61,939 nt of DNA from Rubripirellula sp. (GTDB lineage: Bacteria; Planctomycetota; Planctomycetia; Pirellulales; Pirellulaceae). Each line of letters opens with the position of its first letter. The stretch's first letter is position 1. Positions 35,646 to 44,860 of the stretch are shown here, piece by piece. The notes beneath the pieces are model-generated. The model was not told the origin of the DNA and ran no database searches. It worked only from the letters and a program-made list of their open reading frames with translations. The position numbers and the translations under genes are program-made. Location: assembly GCA_028823035.1 (NCBI GenBank), contig JAPKCI010000010.1, forward strand, positions 1 to 61,939. The letters are read 5' to 3'.

Positions 35646-35836
35646 CTACCAGACGGGAACTACAGGGACCTGATCTACCGAGGCTTTTTGCTGAATCGGC
35701 CGTAACTGCTGATCGCAGGCTGGGCAACGTGGACTGACCTGCCATTCCAGTCGCGGTCAGCTTGCCAAATCTAGGCAGCAACCTTTGCGTACGAAGACGA
35801 CGAGCGATTCGGAAACCACAGGCTCGATTTCGCAAA

Positions 35837-36328
35837 CTAACGAATCCAGAAGGCGAGAACTTCCTCGACCCGGTCTTCCTCTACCATTTCGTGTGCGATC
35901 AATTCATCTGCAAGCGCAGCAATCGCAGCCCAACACGTCTCTTGCCGGACCTGTCGCCTCAGTTCCAAGATCACGTTTTCCAATGATCGCATTCGCTGTT
36001 GAACCTCCGGCCAAATCGCTTCCGCTGTTTCCCACGCTCGTTGCCAATCGTGCCTCCAAGGACCGTAAACCGCCGGATGCAGTGGTTCTTCACGGTAAAC
36101 CATTTCAGCCACGGGGCCCGCAAGAATCGTTAATATTTCTCGCCTACGCTGCCAATCACTACTGGCGTCAATTTGCCCCCACCGAATTCGGCAATCACCA
36201 AATCGGGCCGGCAACCAGTCGTCGGCTTCACCACCAAGCTGCATCCCCTCAACCGTACCACCCAGCGTATAGGCAATCACTGCATGGCCCGATTCGTGAT
36301 AGGCGGTCAGGGTTTCTTCATCCATCAA
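35837..36328 (-). CDS. Small HExxH putative zinc peptidase (M41/FtsH-peptidase-like)
   Basis: 163 residues. The zinc motif HESGHA is at 11-15, right at the N-terminus (LTAYHESGHAVIAYTLGG), as in the start of an FtsH peptidase domain, and ILTILAGPVAEMVYR resembles the following FtsH-like helix. There is no AAA+ domain or membrane segment, so it would be a stand-alone peptidase domain. A third zinc ligand may lie in RHDWQRAWETA, where FtsH has an Asp in SDxxxA. ATG at 36328 or 36325. It is divergent from the dehydrogenase gene. Confidence 0.78.
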   Translation of the reverse strand: MMDEETLTAYHESGHAVIAYTLGGTVEGMQLGGEADDWLPARFGDCRIRWGQIDASSDWQRRREILTILAGPVAEMVYREEPLHPAVYGPWRHDWQRAWETAEAIWPEVQQRMRSLENVILELRRQVRQETCWAAIAALADELIAHEMVEEDRVEEVLAFWIR

Positions 36329-36421
36329 ACTGCTGTCACCTGTGCTAAACTACGATTGCGTGTCAACATATAAAAACTGTTTGATACCGAGAAGCACTCA
36401 CTCAAAGGAATTCCCACCACG

Positions 36422-37462
36422 ATGAAAGCGCTGCTGCTGACAGAGTACAAGAAAATGCAAGTCACCGACGTCGACGAGCCCGAGGTTGGTGCAGAAGATG
36501 TCCTGATCCAAGTCGAAGCGTGCGGGATTTGCGGCAGTGATATCCATGGATATGACGGTAGCACTGGTCGCCGTATTCCGCCGCTTGTCATGGGCCATGA
36601 GGCATCAGGGATCGTAGTGGGCACCGGATCCAATGTCTCGGACATGCCCGAAGGCACTCGCGTGACGTTCGATTCAATGGTCTCATGTGGCCAGTGCGAC
36701 TTTTGCCGGGACGGCAGTGCAAATCTATGCGATAACCGGATGGTGCTGGGCGTATCCTGTGGGGAATATCGAAGGCATGGCGCGTTCGCAGAGCGAATCA
36801 GTGTACCCCGAAGAATCGTATACCAACTACCTGATACTCTCCCCTTCGAAGAAGCAGCGCTGGTCGAAGCTGTATCAGTAGCGGTACATGCTGCAAACGT
36901 GACACCGATTACTCTTGGTGACACAGCGGTAGTTGTGGGTGCCGGCATGATCGGGCTTCTCACTCTGCAAGCCGCCCGTGCTGCAGGTGCGACAAGAATC
37001 ATTGCAGTCGACCTGAATGACAAGCGGCTGGAAGTTGCCAAGCAGTTAGGAGCTGACGATGTGATTCGCGGAGACCAATGCAATGCCGCGGAAGCCATTA
37101 TCGCTTTGACCGGCGGGCGGGGCGCCGACGTTGCCTTTGAAGTAGTAGGCACTACCCCAACCGTGAAAACAGCGATTGAATGTGTGCGCAAAGGTGGAAA
37201 TGTCACCTTGATCGGGAACGTCTCGCCCATGATCGACCTGCCACTGCAGTCGGTGGTCACGCGAGAGATCTCACTGCATGGAACGTGTGGTTGCAATGGC
37301 GAATATCCTCAATGCATTGATTTGATGAATCGTGGCATCATCAATGTCAAACCACTGATCACTGCAAAGATACCTCTGAGCGACGGTCCTCAGTGGTTCG
37401 AACGATTACACGCAGGCGACGCAGATCAAATGAAAGTCGTTGTGCAACCTCAGCAGGCTTGA
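36422..37462 (+). CDS. Zinc-dependent medium-chain alcohol/polyol dehydrogenase
   Basis: 346 residues. Catalytic zinc ligands C37 (ACGICGSDIHG) and H59-E60 (VMGHEASG) are present; the structural zinc lobe has C89, C92, C95 and C103 (CGQCDFCRDGSANLC). The NAD-binding fold shows VVVGAGMIGLLTLQAARAAG, and the Asp in IIAVDLN suggests NAD preference. It resembles sorbitol/threonine/galactitol-phosphate dehydrogenases. The substrate cannot be told from sequence. The start is supported by AAAGGA upstream. It converges with the receiver-ATPase gene. Confidence 0.9.
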   Translation: MKALLLTEYKKMQVTDVDEPEVGAEDVLIQVEACGICGSDIHGYDGSTGRRIPPLVMGHEASGIVVGTGSNVSDMPEGTRVTFDSMVSCGQCDFCRDGSANLCDNRMVLGVSCGEYRRHGAFAERISVPRRIVYQLPDTLPFEEAALVEAVSVAVHAANVTPITLGDTAVVVGAGMIGLLTLQAARAAGATRIIAVDLNDKRLEVAKQLGADDVIRGDQCNAAEAIIALTGGRGADVAFEVVGTTPTVKTAIECVRKGGNVTLIGNVSPMIDLPLQSVVTREISLHGTCGCNGEYPQCIDLMNRGIINVKPLITAKIPLSDGPQWFERLHAGDADQMKVVVQPQQA

Positions 37463-37500
37463 ATTTCCAGTGATTGCAGCACTCGGCAAATCGCAACAAC

Positions 37501-38424
37501 TCAATCGGTAACGTCTGAAAGAGCCACGTGTGAATCGCATTTAACCAGCACGACGCTACTATTGCCGGACTGAAAAATGATGTCATCCATGAAGCTTGTC
37601 ATCAGCACAAAGCCACGACATTGTTCCAATTCGAATGACTCTGCCGTCCCCGGTGCAGGCGTTAGACGGGTCATCCGACCGGGCCCGTCATGTGAGATCA
37701 AAAAACGTGTATCTGTTGCCCCAACCGAGACCTTCAACCGGACCTTGCGACTGCAATACGGTTCACGATTGGCACGCTCTCGCAATTCTTCGTTCCCACT
37801 CTTGTCCCCTGTGAGCAAACGACTGACAAAGGTGTCTTCGTCCTTGATCTCAAGGTTACCGTAACACATGGCATTGAAAAGTGCGCTGGCAAGTGCGGCC
37901 CCCACACGGATACGCTGAACGGTAGGAAGCTTGGTTGCCGCTGCAAGAGTCTGTATCACATACAGCACCGTCGGCTCGATTGCCGATACTTCATTCGATA
38001 GCTCAACACTGAATTCTGGACACTCCAAACGCCCACGAAATCCATGGAAAATCGCATTCACTTCTGCCATACTCAGTGTCTGATGAACAACATGAGTGAG
38101 CAGCTTGTTGAGTGAATTTTTCGGCACAAAGTTGACGGCACCAACCGCCAATGCATCAACAGCCAACCCCTCGGAACCCTTCGCCGTGACGACGATGCAG
38201 GGCAGATCCGCGTCATTTTCAACGATCTTCTGCACCAACTCGCGACCATTTAATTGCGGCATGCGCAAGTCCGTGATTACCAAATCCGGTCGTTTTTCCG
38301 CGATTGCCTGCCAGGCCTTATAGCCATCATCCACACACTCAACGTAATGCCCGTCGTGTTCCAACAAAGACCGAATCAGTGCTGTGTGGGTCGAACTGTC
38401 TTCGGCCAGCAAAATCGTTGCCAT
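37501..38424 (-). CDS. Response regulator with C-terminal anti-sigma-type ATPase domain
   Basis: 307 residues. The receiver domain (1-120) has the acidic pair E8-D9, phospho-acceptor D52 in LVITDLRMPQLNG, the Thr in VVTAKGS, and Lys in FVPKN. The C-terminal part (about 145-300) resembles a GHKL ATPase of the RsbW/anti-sigma regulatory type: RIRVGAALASALFNAMCYGN fits its N-box, and LISHDGPGRMTR and GFVLMTSFMDDI fit later boxes. Such proteins link a phosphorelay to partner switching. No sigma or anti-anti-sigma gene is adjacent. No DNA-binding domain is seen. Confidence 0.87.
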   Translation of the reverse strand: MATILLAEDSSTHTALIRSLLEHDGHYVECVDDGYKAWQAIAEKRPDLVITDLRMPQLNGRELVQKIVENDADLPCIVVTAKGSEGLAVDALAVGAVNFVPKNSLNKLLTHVVHQTLSMAEVNAIFHGFRGRLECPEFSVELSNEVSAIEPTVLYVIQTLAAATKLPTVQRIRVGAALASALFNAMCYGNLEIKDEDTFVSRLLTGDKSGNEELRERANREPYCSRKVRLKVSVGATDTRFLISHDGPGRMTRLTPAPGTAESFELEQCRGFVLMTSFMDDIIFQSGNSSVVLVKCDSHVALSDVTD

Positions 38425-38582
38425 TGAATTCGATCACCTTGGTCTCATCGCCATTTCATTACCAGTATGATAACGCGACTCCAGTTTTACATCATTGACC
38501 ATGATCCGTGGTGTTCTGACTCAGTTTTTCCTTGATTCAATTCGCTTCGCCACGCCCTTAAGCCATAACCGAGGTGACATTC

Positions 38583-40643
38583 GTGTTATCGAGAGTCGTT
38601 TGCTATTCACTTTCTGTCGCCTGCCTGCTCAGTTCACTTGGGGCAGCCCATGCGGATGGCCCCGCTGATAATCGACCCGAACAGGTTCGGCCCATTCCAC
38701 CGAAAGGAATCAAAATTGATCCCAACACGCTGGATGCACTGGCCCTGCGTTGCAAATCGATTCGAACCCAGTGGCAAACGTTGCTCGGTCAACAAACCAC
38801 AACGAAAGAAAAATCGCCCAGTGCCAGAGTCAGATCCCTTGAATCCGAGGTGCTCGTATTCCCGCGAGCGATAGAACTCGCAATTGAATTCGAACAGTTC
38901 TACAAAGCAGGGGATGCGGATTTGGCAGCCAAGTTGCTTGATGAAGCAGCACGGAGGTTGCAAGTAGTCGGTCTGGGCGGAAACTGGCACCAAGTCGTTG
39001 GGCTTAGCGACAAACAAGATCAGCAACTGCTGGTGGGAGGCTTTCGCTCCGGCATTGACCAGTCGATCCAACCCTACAGTGTCGTCATCCCACCTGGCTT
39101 TGCAGCACACGACGCACGCCCTCGCCGATTGGACCTGTGGTTTCATGGCCGCGGTGAAAAACTGAGCGAAGTTTCTTTTCTTTCCAACCAAAGTCGCAAC
39201 GCAGGTCAATACACACCTCGAGACACATTCGTGTTGCACCCCTACGGTAGATACAGCAACGCATTCAAATTTGCCGGAGAAATCGACGTTCTGGAAGCAC
39301 TGCAATACATTGAATCTCGACTGCCGGTGGACCGTCGAAAAATCAGTGCACGTGGTTTTTCCATGGGTGGTGCTGCATGCTGGCAGTTTGCAACCCATTA
39401 CAGTGATCGCTGGTTTGCGGCAAATCCCGGAGCAGGTTTCTCCGAGACGCCTGGATTTTTACACTCATTCCAACAAGAGCCTGTCCGAAAAACCGCTCCC
39501 CAATTCCAGAAAACACTTTGGCAACTCTACGACTGCCCGGTGTGGGCGAGCAATCTCACGAACTGCCCCACCGTTGCCTACAGTGGCGAAATCGACCGAC
39601 AAAAGCAGGCAGCCGACGTCATGGAGGCAACTCTGCGGGAAAAAGGGATCGAACTTGTGCATGTGATTGGTCCCAACACAGCGCACAAAATCCACCCTGA
39701 CTCAAAGATCGAGATTGAATCGCGGATGGAGGAACTGGCACGCACATCACCAAATCGAATGCCTGACCGTGTTGAATTCACCACAGTCACGCTGCGATAT
39801 CACAAAATGCACTGGCTGGATGTACAAGGACTTGAACAGCACTGGATTCCCGCAACTGTCTCTGCAGAAGTCCATGACTCAACTCTCACAGTTTCAACGA
39901 AGAACATTAACCGCTTGCGTTTTGCATTTCCCCCGGGGCACTGGCCCGGACATGCCCGAAACCGGGTCCAAGTCACAATCGATGGGACAAAACTATCCGG
40001 TCCGCTCGTGTCATCTGACCGTTCATGGGAGTGGGAACTCAGCCGATACGATGGGGCATGGAAACCCGCTTCGCCGCGGCAAATCACGCGAAAACGACCG
40101 GGCCTTCAAGGTCCGATTGATGATGCATTCATGAACTCTTTTCTGTTTGTTCTTCCAACCGGTAGCTCAGATGACCCGATCGTTCAGGATTGGGTCACCA
40201 GTGAGTCCGAACATGCGAGAACCCATTGGCGGAAGCACTTTCGCGGCGACATTCAACAAAAAGAAGATCATGATCTCACCGCTCAGGATATCGCCTCCTG
40301 CAACCTTATTCTGTTCGGAGATCCAACCTCTAATTCATTCTTGAAAAAGATCGAAGAACAACTACCAGTGCGGTGGAATCAAGAGGAAATTATCATTGGC
40401 AACCAAACTGTTCCCCGTCGTGGGCATGTACCTGTCATGATCTTTCCGAATCCACTCAATCCTGATCGTTACGTCGTCATCAACAGCGGTTTTACCTTTC
40501 GTGAGTACGACTACCTGAACAACGCCCGACAAACGCCTAAGCTCCCCGACTGGGCATTGATTGATATACGGCGTGGTGCCACCTCGCAACTTCCTGGAAA
40601 AGTCAAAGCAGCAGGTTTTTTTAACGAGACGTGGGAACCGTGA
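38583..40643 (+). CDS. Secreted alpha/beta-hydrolase (prolyl-oligopeptidase/esterase-like)
   Basis: 686 residues. I place the start at GTG 38583 because GAGGTGA lies just upstream; the same frame also opens at GTG 38574. A signal peptide ends near AAHADG. The hydrolase core shows RRLDLWFHGRGEKLSEV (oxyanion side), a nucleophile elbow ARGFSMGGAACW, PTVAYSGEID (Asp region) and GPNTAHKIHPDS (the likely catalytic His). A second half of about 280 residues looks beta-rich and ends with GFTFREYDYLNNARQTPKLPDWALID. It is probably an extracytoplasmic esterase or peptidase; the substrate is unknown. Confidence 0.85.
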   Translation: MLSRVVCYSLSVACLLSSLGAAHADGPADNRPEQVRPIPPKGIKIDPNTLDALALRCKSIRTQWQTLLGQQTTTKEKSPSARVRSLESEVLVFPRAIELAIEFEQFYKAGDADLAAKLLDEAARRLQVVGLGGNWHQVVGLSDKQDQQLLVGGFRSGIDQSIQPYSVVIPPGFAAHDARPRRLDLWFHGRGEKLSEVSFLSNQSRNAGQYTPRDTFVLHPYGRYSNAFKFAGEIDVLEALQYIESRLPVDRRKISARGFSMGGAACWQFATHYSDRWFAANPGAGFSETPGFLHSFQQEPVRKTAPQFQKTLWQLYDCPVWASNLTNCPTVAYSGEIDRQKQAADVMEATLREKGIELVHVIGPNTAHKIHPDSKIEIESRMEELARTSPNRMPDRVEFTTVTLRYHKMHWLDVQGLEQHWIPATVSAEVHDSTLTVSTKNINRLRFAFPPGHWPGHARNRVQVTIDGTKLSGPLVSSDRSWEWELSRYDGAWKPASPRQITRKRPGLQGPIDDAFMNSFLFVLPTGSSDDPIVQDWVTSESEHARTHWRKHFRGDIQQKEDHDLTAQDIASCNLILFGDPTSNSFLKKIEEQLPVRWNQEEIIIGNQTVPRRGHVPVMIFPNPLNPDRYVVINSGFTFREYDYLNNARQTPKLPDWALIDIRRGATSQLPGKVKAAGFFNETWEP

Positions 40644-40681
40644 AGCACCATTCCTTGAATCAGCCTCATTCGCATCGCCTC

Positions 40682-41302
40682 TCATCCATGCCCGGCTTCT
40701 AACGAACCAGAACCAAAGATGGGTGACACGTCGGATTCCAAGAAGTAGCTGCCGCCGGCCTGCCGAATGCAGTCAGCACGCTCCAAACTTGACTGATCCC
40801 ATGTCGAAACGGATTCATCCTGAGTTTTGGTATTGGGATCGCAGTTTCCCCTGCCCACAGCCGTTTCGCTTTGTTTGCATCTCGATTGCATGAACTCGGC
40901 AATCGACCGAGTGACTCTGCGTCGTGATGACATTGAATTCAAAGTATTCCGTAATGTGTTCATACGTTCGAGTGATACTGTCGCTGTATGTCTCGCTAAA
41001 TCTCGGTCTTTCGAAGCGACCAATTCGGCCAACGCCAAGACCTCAACCTCTAATTTTGCCAACTCATCGAACAACCGTTGGTCAAGCTCTTCGCGATTCA
41101 CGTTATATTCGCGGCCTCTAGCACGAGCAGCGCCGCTCTCATCAACCCTGCGGTCAACTGTCTCGCTGCGGTCAACTTGGATCTCGCGCGGTGCCTCGAT
41201 ACCAAGCTGCACCTTTGATTTCTTTAACTGAATGATTTGAACACGCACGTTCAAATCGGGAAATTCGATCGACTCTCCCTCTTTCCTCGATAGCACCAAC
41301 AT
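40682..41302 (-). CDS. csrA: CsrA-like RNA-binding protein with long C-terminal extension
   Basis: 206 residues from the ATG at 41302, which has AGGAGG seven bases upstream. Residues 1-50 are a CsrA domain: MLVLSRKEGESIEFPDLNV, VQLGIEAPREIQVDRSE, keeping R6 and R45 (the counterpart of the key RNA-contact Arg). CsrA is normally about 60-70 residues, so about 140 are extra: a helical part (REELDQRLFDELAKLEVEVLALAELV) and then a polar tail. CsrA dimers block or stabilise target mRNAs. The extension could mediate partner binding, or its last part could be fast-drifting run-on. The open frame extends 40 codons upstream of the chosen start without CsrA similarity. Confidence 0.82.
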   Translation of the reverse strand: MLVLSRKEGESIEFPDLNVRVQIIQLKKSKVQLGIEAPREIQVDRSETVDRRVDESGAARARGREYNVNREELDQRLFDELAKLEVEVLALAELVASKDRDLARHTATVSLERMNTLRNTLNSMSSRRRVTRSIAEFMQSRCKQSETAVGRGNCDPNTKTQDESVSTWDQSSLERADCIRQAGGSYFLESDVSPIFGSGSLEAGHG

Positions 41303-41559
41303 CTTGAATCCTCCTGGTTCACAAGCCTTCTCTAACCAAATCAACCTAACCCCACTGACCAGTATACACAAGTTCATTATGTGGATTTTTTTCCCGTCAT
41401 TTGCTGGCAAAAGCGTCTCCAAGGACCTTTGCTGAGGGGCAAGGAGCCGTCATCAAATGGCTAGCAACCAGCCCGCTCTCGTGGAGCAAGGAACAGGGCC
41501 GAGAGCCTGATTCGCAGGAAAATCGGTCACGAGTCGCACATCTAATTGGAACAGGTTCG

Positions 41560-42567
41560 TCAGGGATGACTTTCAAACCAAGCGATCGTTGCTGACGCAA
41601 TTCCCTCATGAGCCCCATCAAAAATGGTCAATCGAGCATCCCCACTACGCCGACGCAAAAAGTACTTTCTGTCGAATGAAGAATCGAATCCCAGATCTCC
41701 TGATTTCGCCTGCTCCAACTGCGCTGGACGCGACAACTGCTCAATCTCGTCGACGCTAACGCCCGACTCACCCCTCGCGTGAGCGATGGCATTGAACGCA
41801 TCAATGGACTGCCGAATGGGAACGCTGCCCTCATGGCCATCCCGGATTCCAGCCGAGATATCAATCGCGACATTGCGAGCGCCTGACAAATAAGTCATCG
41901 GGCTCCGTGATTTGTACTGAGCATCCACTTCGGGTGAGTCACCAGGCGCGCCACCACAGCACTGTTCCATCATGTTTCCATATTTGGAATCACGATGACG
42001 GGCATGCCATGCTACCAGATCACTTATTCCTACCCACGCACTGGCAGCCTGCCAACGGTCTGGATAACGTGATGCCATCAGCAGCGTCATGTGTCCACCG
42101 CCCGATGTACCAGTCAAATAAAGCTTGTCGTCGTCAATCGAGTGGTGAGAAATTACCCAAGCCATTGCATCCAGGATGTCCTGTTGAGCTAGGGCCGATC
42201 CACAAGCTTGCGGAGTACGATTGACACCTCGAAAGTTCGGAAACAGGTAAACCCAACCGCGATCATGGACTAGTTTTTCAAGTGCGTTACGTTGCTTTAG
42301 ATCACCGCTCCACGAATGAAGGCTAACGACCATCGGAATAGCCTTAGGCAAGTCCTTCTTCGATTTGGGGAGAATTAGCATTGCTTCCTGCACGCTGCCG
42401 TCAGCAGTGCTCTTGAATTGAATCCGTTGACGATTCATTTCTGGCGTCGCTTCATCAGCAACAACCTCGGCGTGGCCCATCAAAAGACAGGTCGGCAGGA
42501 CCAGAAAAATGAAACAAAGAAGAACTCGCGACATATTATTGATCATCCATTGTCTGAAGATTTTCAT
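41560..42567 (-). CDS. Secreted alpha/beta-hydrolase (dienelactone hydrolase/esterase-like)
   Basis: 335 residues from the ATG at 42567; an ATG at 42534 (MSRVLLCFIFLVLPTCLLMG) is an equally good signal-peptide start. The hydrolase core has IPMVVSLHSWSGDLKQ (oxyanion), the nucleophile elbow LYLTGTSGGGHMTLLMAS, and a likely catalytic His in IFDGAHEGIAS near the end. It resembles secreted prolyl-oligopeptidase-like or feruloyl-esterase-like enzymes. The substrate is unknown. It is divergent from asnB. Confidence 0.85.
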   Translation of the reverse strand: MKIFRQWMINNMSRVLLCFIFLVLPTCLLMGHAEVVADEATPEMNRQRIQFKSTADGSVQEAMLILPKSKKDLPKAIPMVVSLHSWSGDLKQRNALEKLVHDRGWVYLFPNFRGVNRTPQACGSALAQQDILDAMAWVISHHSIDDDKLYLTGTSGGGHMTLLMASRYPDRWQAASAWVGISDLVAWHARHRDSKYGNMMEQCCGGAPGDSPEVDAQYKSRSPMTYLSGARNVAIDISAGIRDGHEGSVPIRQSIDAFNAIAHARGESGVSVDEIEQLSRPAQLEQAKSGDLGFDSSFDRKYFLRRRSGDARLTIFDGAHEGIASATIAWFESHP

Positions 42568-42948
42568 TTAGTCCAAGCATTATTCATGCAACCGCAGCAT
42601 GACTGGCCCAAACGCCTGAACCTGATCATACCAAGGATGGAAACCAGATAAATTAACGCAACCCTTGTTTGCGAGTGTCTGCAAACATCTCGAGGTACGA
42701 GAAGGAAGTAGCTCGCATACCGCTGTTGACCGACAGTCACCAAACGGAGACTTGCCAAATGTCAAATCAAAAAGCAGGTCCTGACCACACTGCGAACAGG
42801 CTACTCGCCGATACTGTCCGCTGACGGCATGACGACCAGTCGATTTCGGGTAACTAATAGGGATGTCTGCGTCACTCTCTTTCGTAAGCGCGAAGCGGCA
42901 GTCATACTCTTGATTGGCAACACGGTGCAAATGGGTCAGGAGTGGTAG
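42568..42948. other. Divergent intergenic region upstream of asnB
   Basis: 381 bp between the divergent hydrolase and asnB genes. A minus-strand open frame of 116 codons crosses it but has no recognisable family and would occupy both promoters. No RNA motif seen. Confidence 0.35.
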
Positions 42949-44856
42949 ATGTGCGGAATAACGGGAGCGGTCTGGAACAATCAGAGACAGTCAATCTCTC
43001 CCGAACTGCTGACCAGAATGACCGATGCCATCTCGCACCGAGGGCCCGATGATTCACAAACGTGGATCAGCACGTGCCATCGAGATGCTTACGGTAATGA
43101 CATCGGTGTGGCTCTTGGCTTTCGACGTCTAAGCATCATCGACCTCAAAGGTGCCCGCCAACCCATGGCAAATGAGGACGGCACCGTCCGGATGGTGTTC
43201 AACGGAGAAATCTACAACTACCGAACACTTCGGCGGCGACTTGAAGGCCGGGGACATCAATTCGCGACTGAAGGTGATGGCGAATCGATCCTGCACCTCT
43301 ACGAAGATCATGGCACTGACTGTTTCAGTCACCTGAATGGAATGTTTGCCATTGGAATCTGGGATGCAAACCGGAACCGCTTCGTGCTGGCTCGCGATCG
43401 GATCGGACAAAAACCACTTTACTATGCAGTGAAAGACAACCGACTCATCTTCGGCAGTGAGTTGAAGTCTTTGGCCGCCGTCGAGGGTATATGTGAAGAA
43501 ATTGATCCAGCCGCGATTGACGAATTCCTGACTTATCAGTACATCCCGCATCCGGGTACCATTTGGAAAGGTGTACGAAAACTTGCGCCGGGACACTATG
43601 CGGTTTATGAGAATGGTCACATCGAAGTTCATCGTTACTGGGACTTTGATCCCTCGGTCGAACAGCCCATTGACCGCGAGACTGCCTGCGAGCAACTGCG
43701 CGAACTATTGACCGACTCAGTCAAACTGCGCATGCAAAGCGATGTCCCACTGGGATCATTTCTTTCGGGCGGTATTGATTCCTCCCTGATCACTGCCATC
43801 GCTAATGAACAAGGTAATTCATCGATTCGCACCTTCAGCATTGGGTTTCCAGTCGCAGACTTTGATGAAACAGGATACGCCGCCGAGGTTGCCAAACATC
43901 TCGGCACAAAACACCAGCGATTCGAGGTCATGCCAAGTGGTGTAGATGTGATCGACAAACTGGTATGGCATTACGACGAACCCTTTGGTGATTCGTCAGC
44001 CGTTCCTACGTGGTACCTTTCCGAACTTACAAAATCAGAAGTCACCGTCGCATTGTCGGGTGATGGTGGCGACGAGTTATTTGCAGGCTACGAACGCTAC
44101 CGCGCTCTGTGGCTAAGCAACAAACTGAGAAAACTGTTCCCGGTTCATAAAATACCTGGCCTGCGACTGATTCAAAAATTGCCTGATTCAGATCGAAGAA
44201 AATCACTGATCCGAAGGGGAAAACGATTCCTGGAAGCATTGGATCAACCACCCGCGCGACGTTATTTGAACTGGCTGCAGATTTTCCCGGAATCGTTGCG
44301 GGCTTCGATCTATACCGACAGTTTCCTTGAATCCTTGCCGGGTGATGACCCATTTGATTTTCTTGAATCGGTATGGTCGCGAAGTGCGGGCCGGGACCTC
44401 GTCACACGTGCTTCCACCGCCGACATTCTTTCTTACCTTCCGTGTGATCTTTGCACCAAGGTCGACATCGCATCCATGGCTCATGGACTCGAGGTCCGCC
44501 AACCGCTACTTGATCACCGCATTGTGGAATTCGCCGCTTCGTTGCCAGTCGACCTGAAGTTCCGTGGACGACGGGGAAAACTGATTCTGCAGGACACGTT
44601 CGGATCGATGATCCCCCGTTCAATCTTTACCCGCAAGAAGATGGGATTTGGGATCCCCATCGCCAACTGGTTCCGTAACGAACTTAAACCCATGGTGCAC
44701 GAGACACTGCTTGCCGAGGACGCGAGAATTGCTCCCTACTTTCGCAAGGAATCCATTGCGGAACTTGTCCGTGCCCATGAAACAAATGAGCAGAACCATG
44801 GTTACCGTCTGTGGAACCTCTTGATTCTTGAAAAATGGCTGAGAGAGTGGACCTGA
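42949..44856 (+). CDS. asnB: Asparagine synthetase, glutamine-hydrolysing
   Basis: 635 residues. The glutaminase domain starts with Cys2 (MCGITGAVWN), the N-terminal nucleophile once Met is removed, with RRLSIIDLKGARQPM and FNGEIYNYRTLRRRL. The synthetase domain has the PP-loop LSGGIDSSLITAIAN and LSGDGGDELFAGYERY. It makes Asn from Asp, ATP and Gln. This length and the LDHRIVEFAASLP region also match AsnB relatives in exopolysaccharide or lasso-peptide clusters, but no such neighbours are here, so housekeeping asparagine synthesis is the simplest call. Confidence 0.94.
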   Translation: MCGITGAVWNNQRQSISPELLTRMTDAISHRGPDDSQTWISTCHRDAYGNDIGVALGFRRLSIIDLKGARQPMANEDGTVRMVFNGEIYNYRTLRRRLEGRGHQFATEGDGESILHLYEDHGTDCFSHLNGMFAIGIWDANRNRFVLARDRIGQKPLYYAVKDNRLIFGSELKSLAAVEGICEEIDPAAIDEFLTYQYIPHPGTIWKGVRKLAPGHYAVYENGHIEVHRYWDFDPSVEQPIDRETACEQLRELLTDSVKLRMQSDVPLGSFLSGGIDSSLITAIANEQGNSSIRTFSIGFPVADFDETGYAAEVAKHLGTKHQRFEVMPSGVDVIDKLVWHYDEPFGDSSAVPTWYLSELTKSEVTVALSGDGGDELFAGYERYRALWLSNKLRKLFPVHKIPGLRLIQKLPDSDRRKSLIRRGKRFLEALDQPPARRYLNWLQIFPESLRASIYTDSFLESLPGDDPFDFLESVWSRSAGRDLVTRASTADILSYLPCDLCTKVDIASMAHGLEVRQPLLDHRIVEFAASLPVDLKFRGRRGKLILQDTFGSMIPRSIFTRKKMGFGIPIANWFRNELKPMVHETLLAEDARIAPYFRKESIAELVRAHETNEQNHGYRLWNLLILEKWLREWT

Positions 44857-44860
44857 TCGG

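Noticed and set aside
42580-42930. Minus-strand open frame of 116 codons with a Cys pair between the hydrolase gene and asnB
   Set aside because: No recognisable family, no good ribosome-binding site, and it would fill the divergent promoter region.
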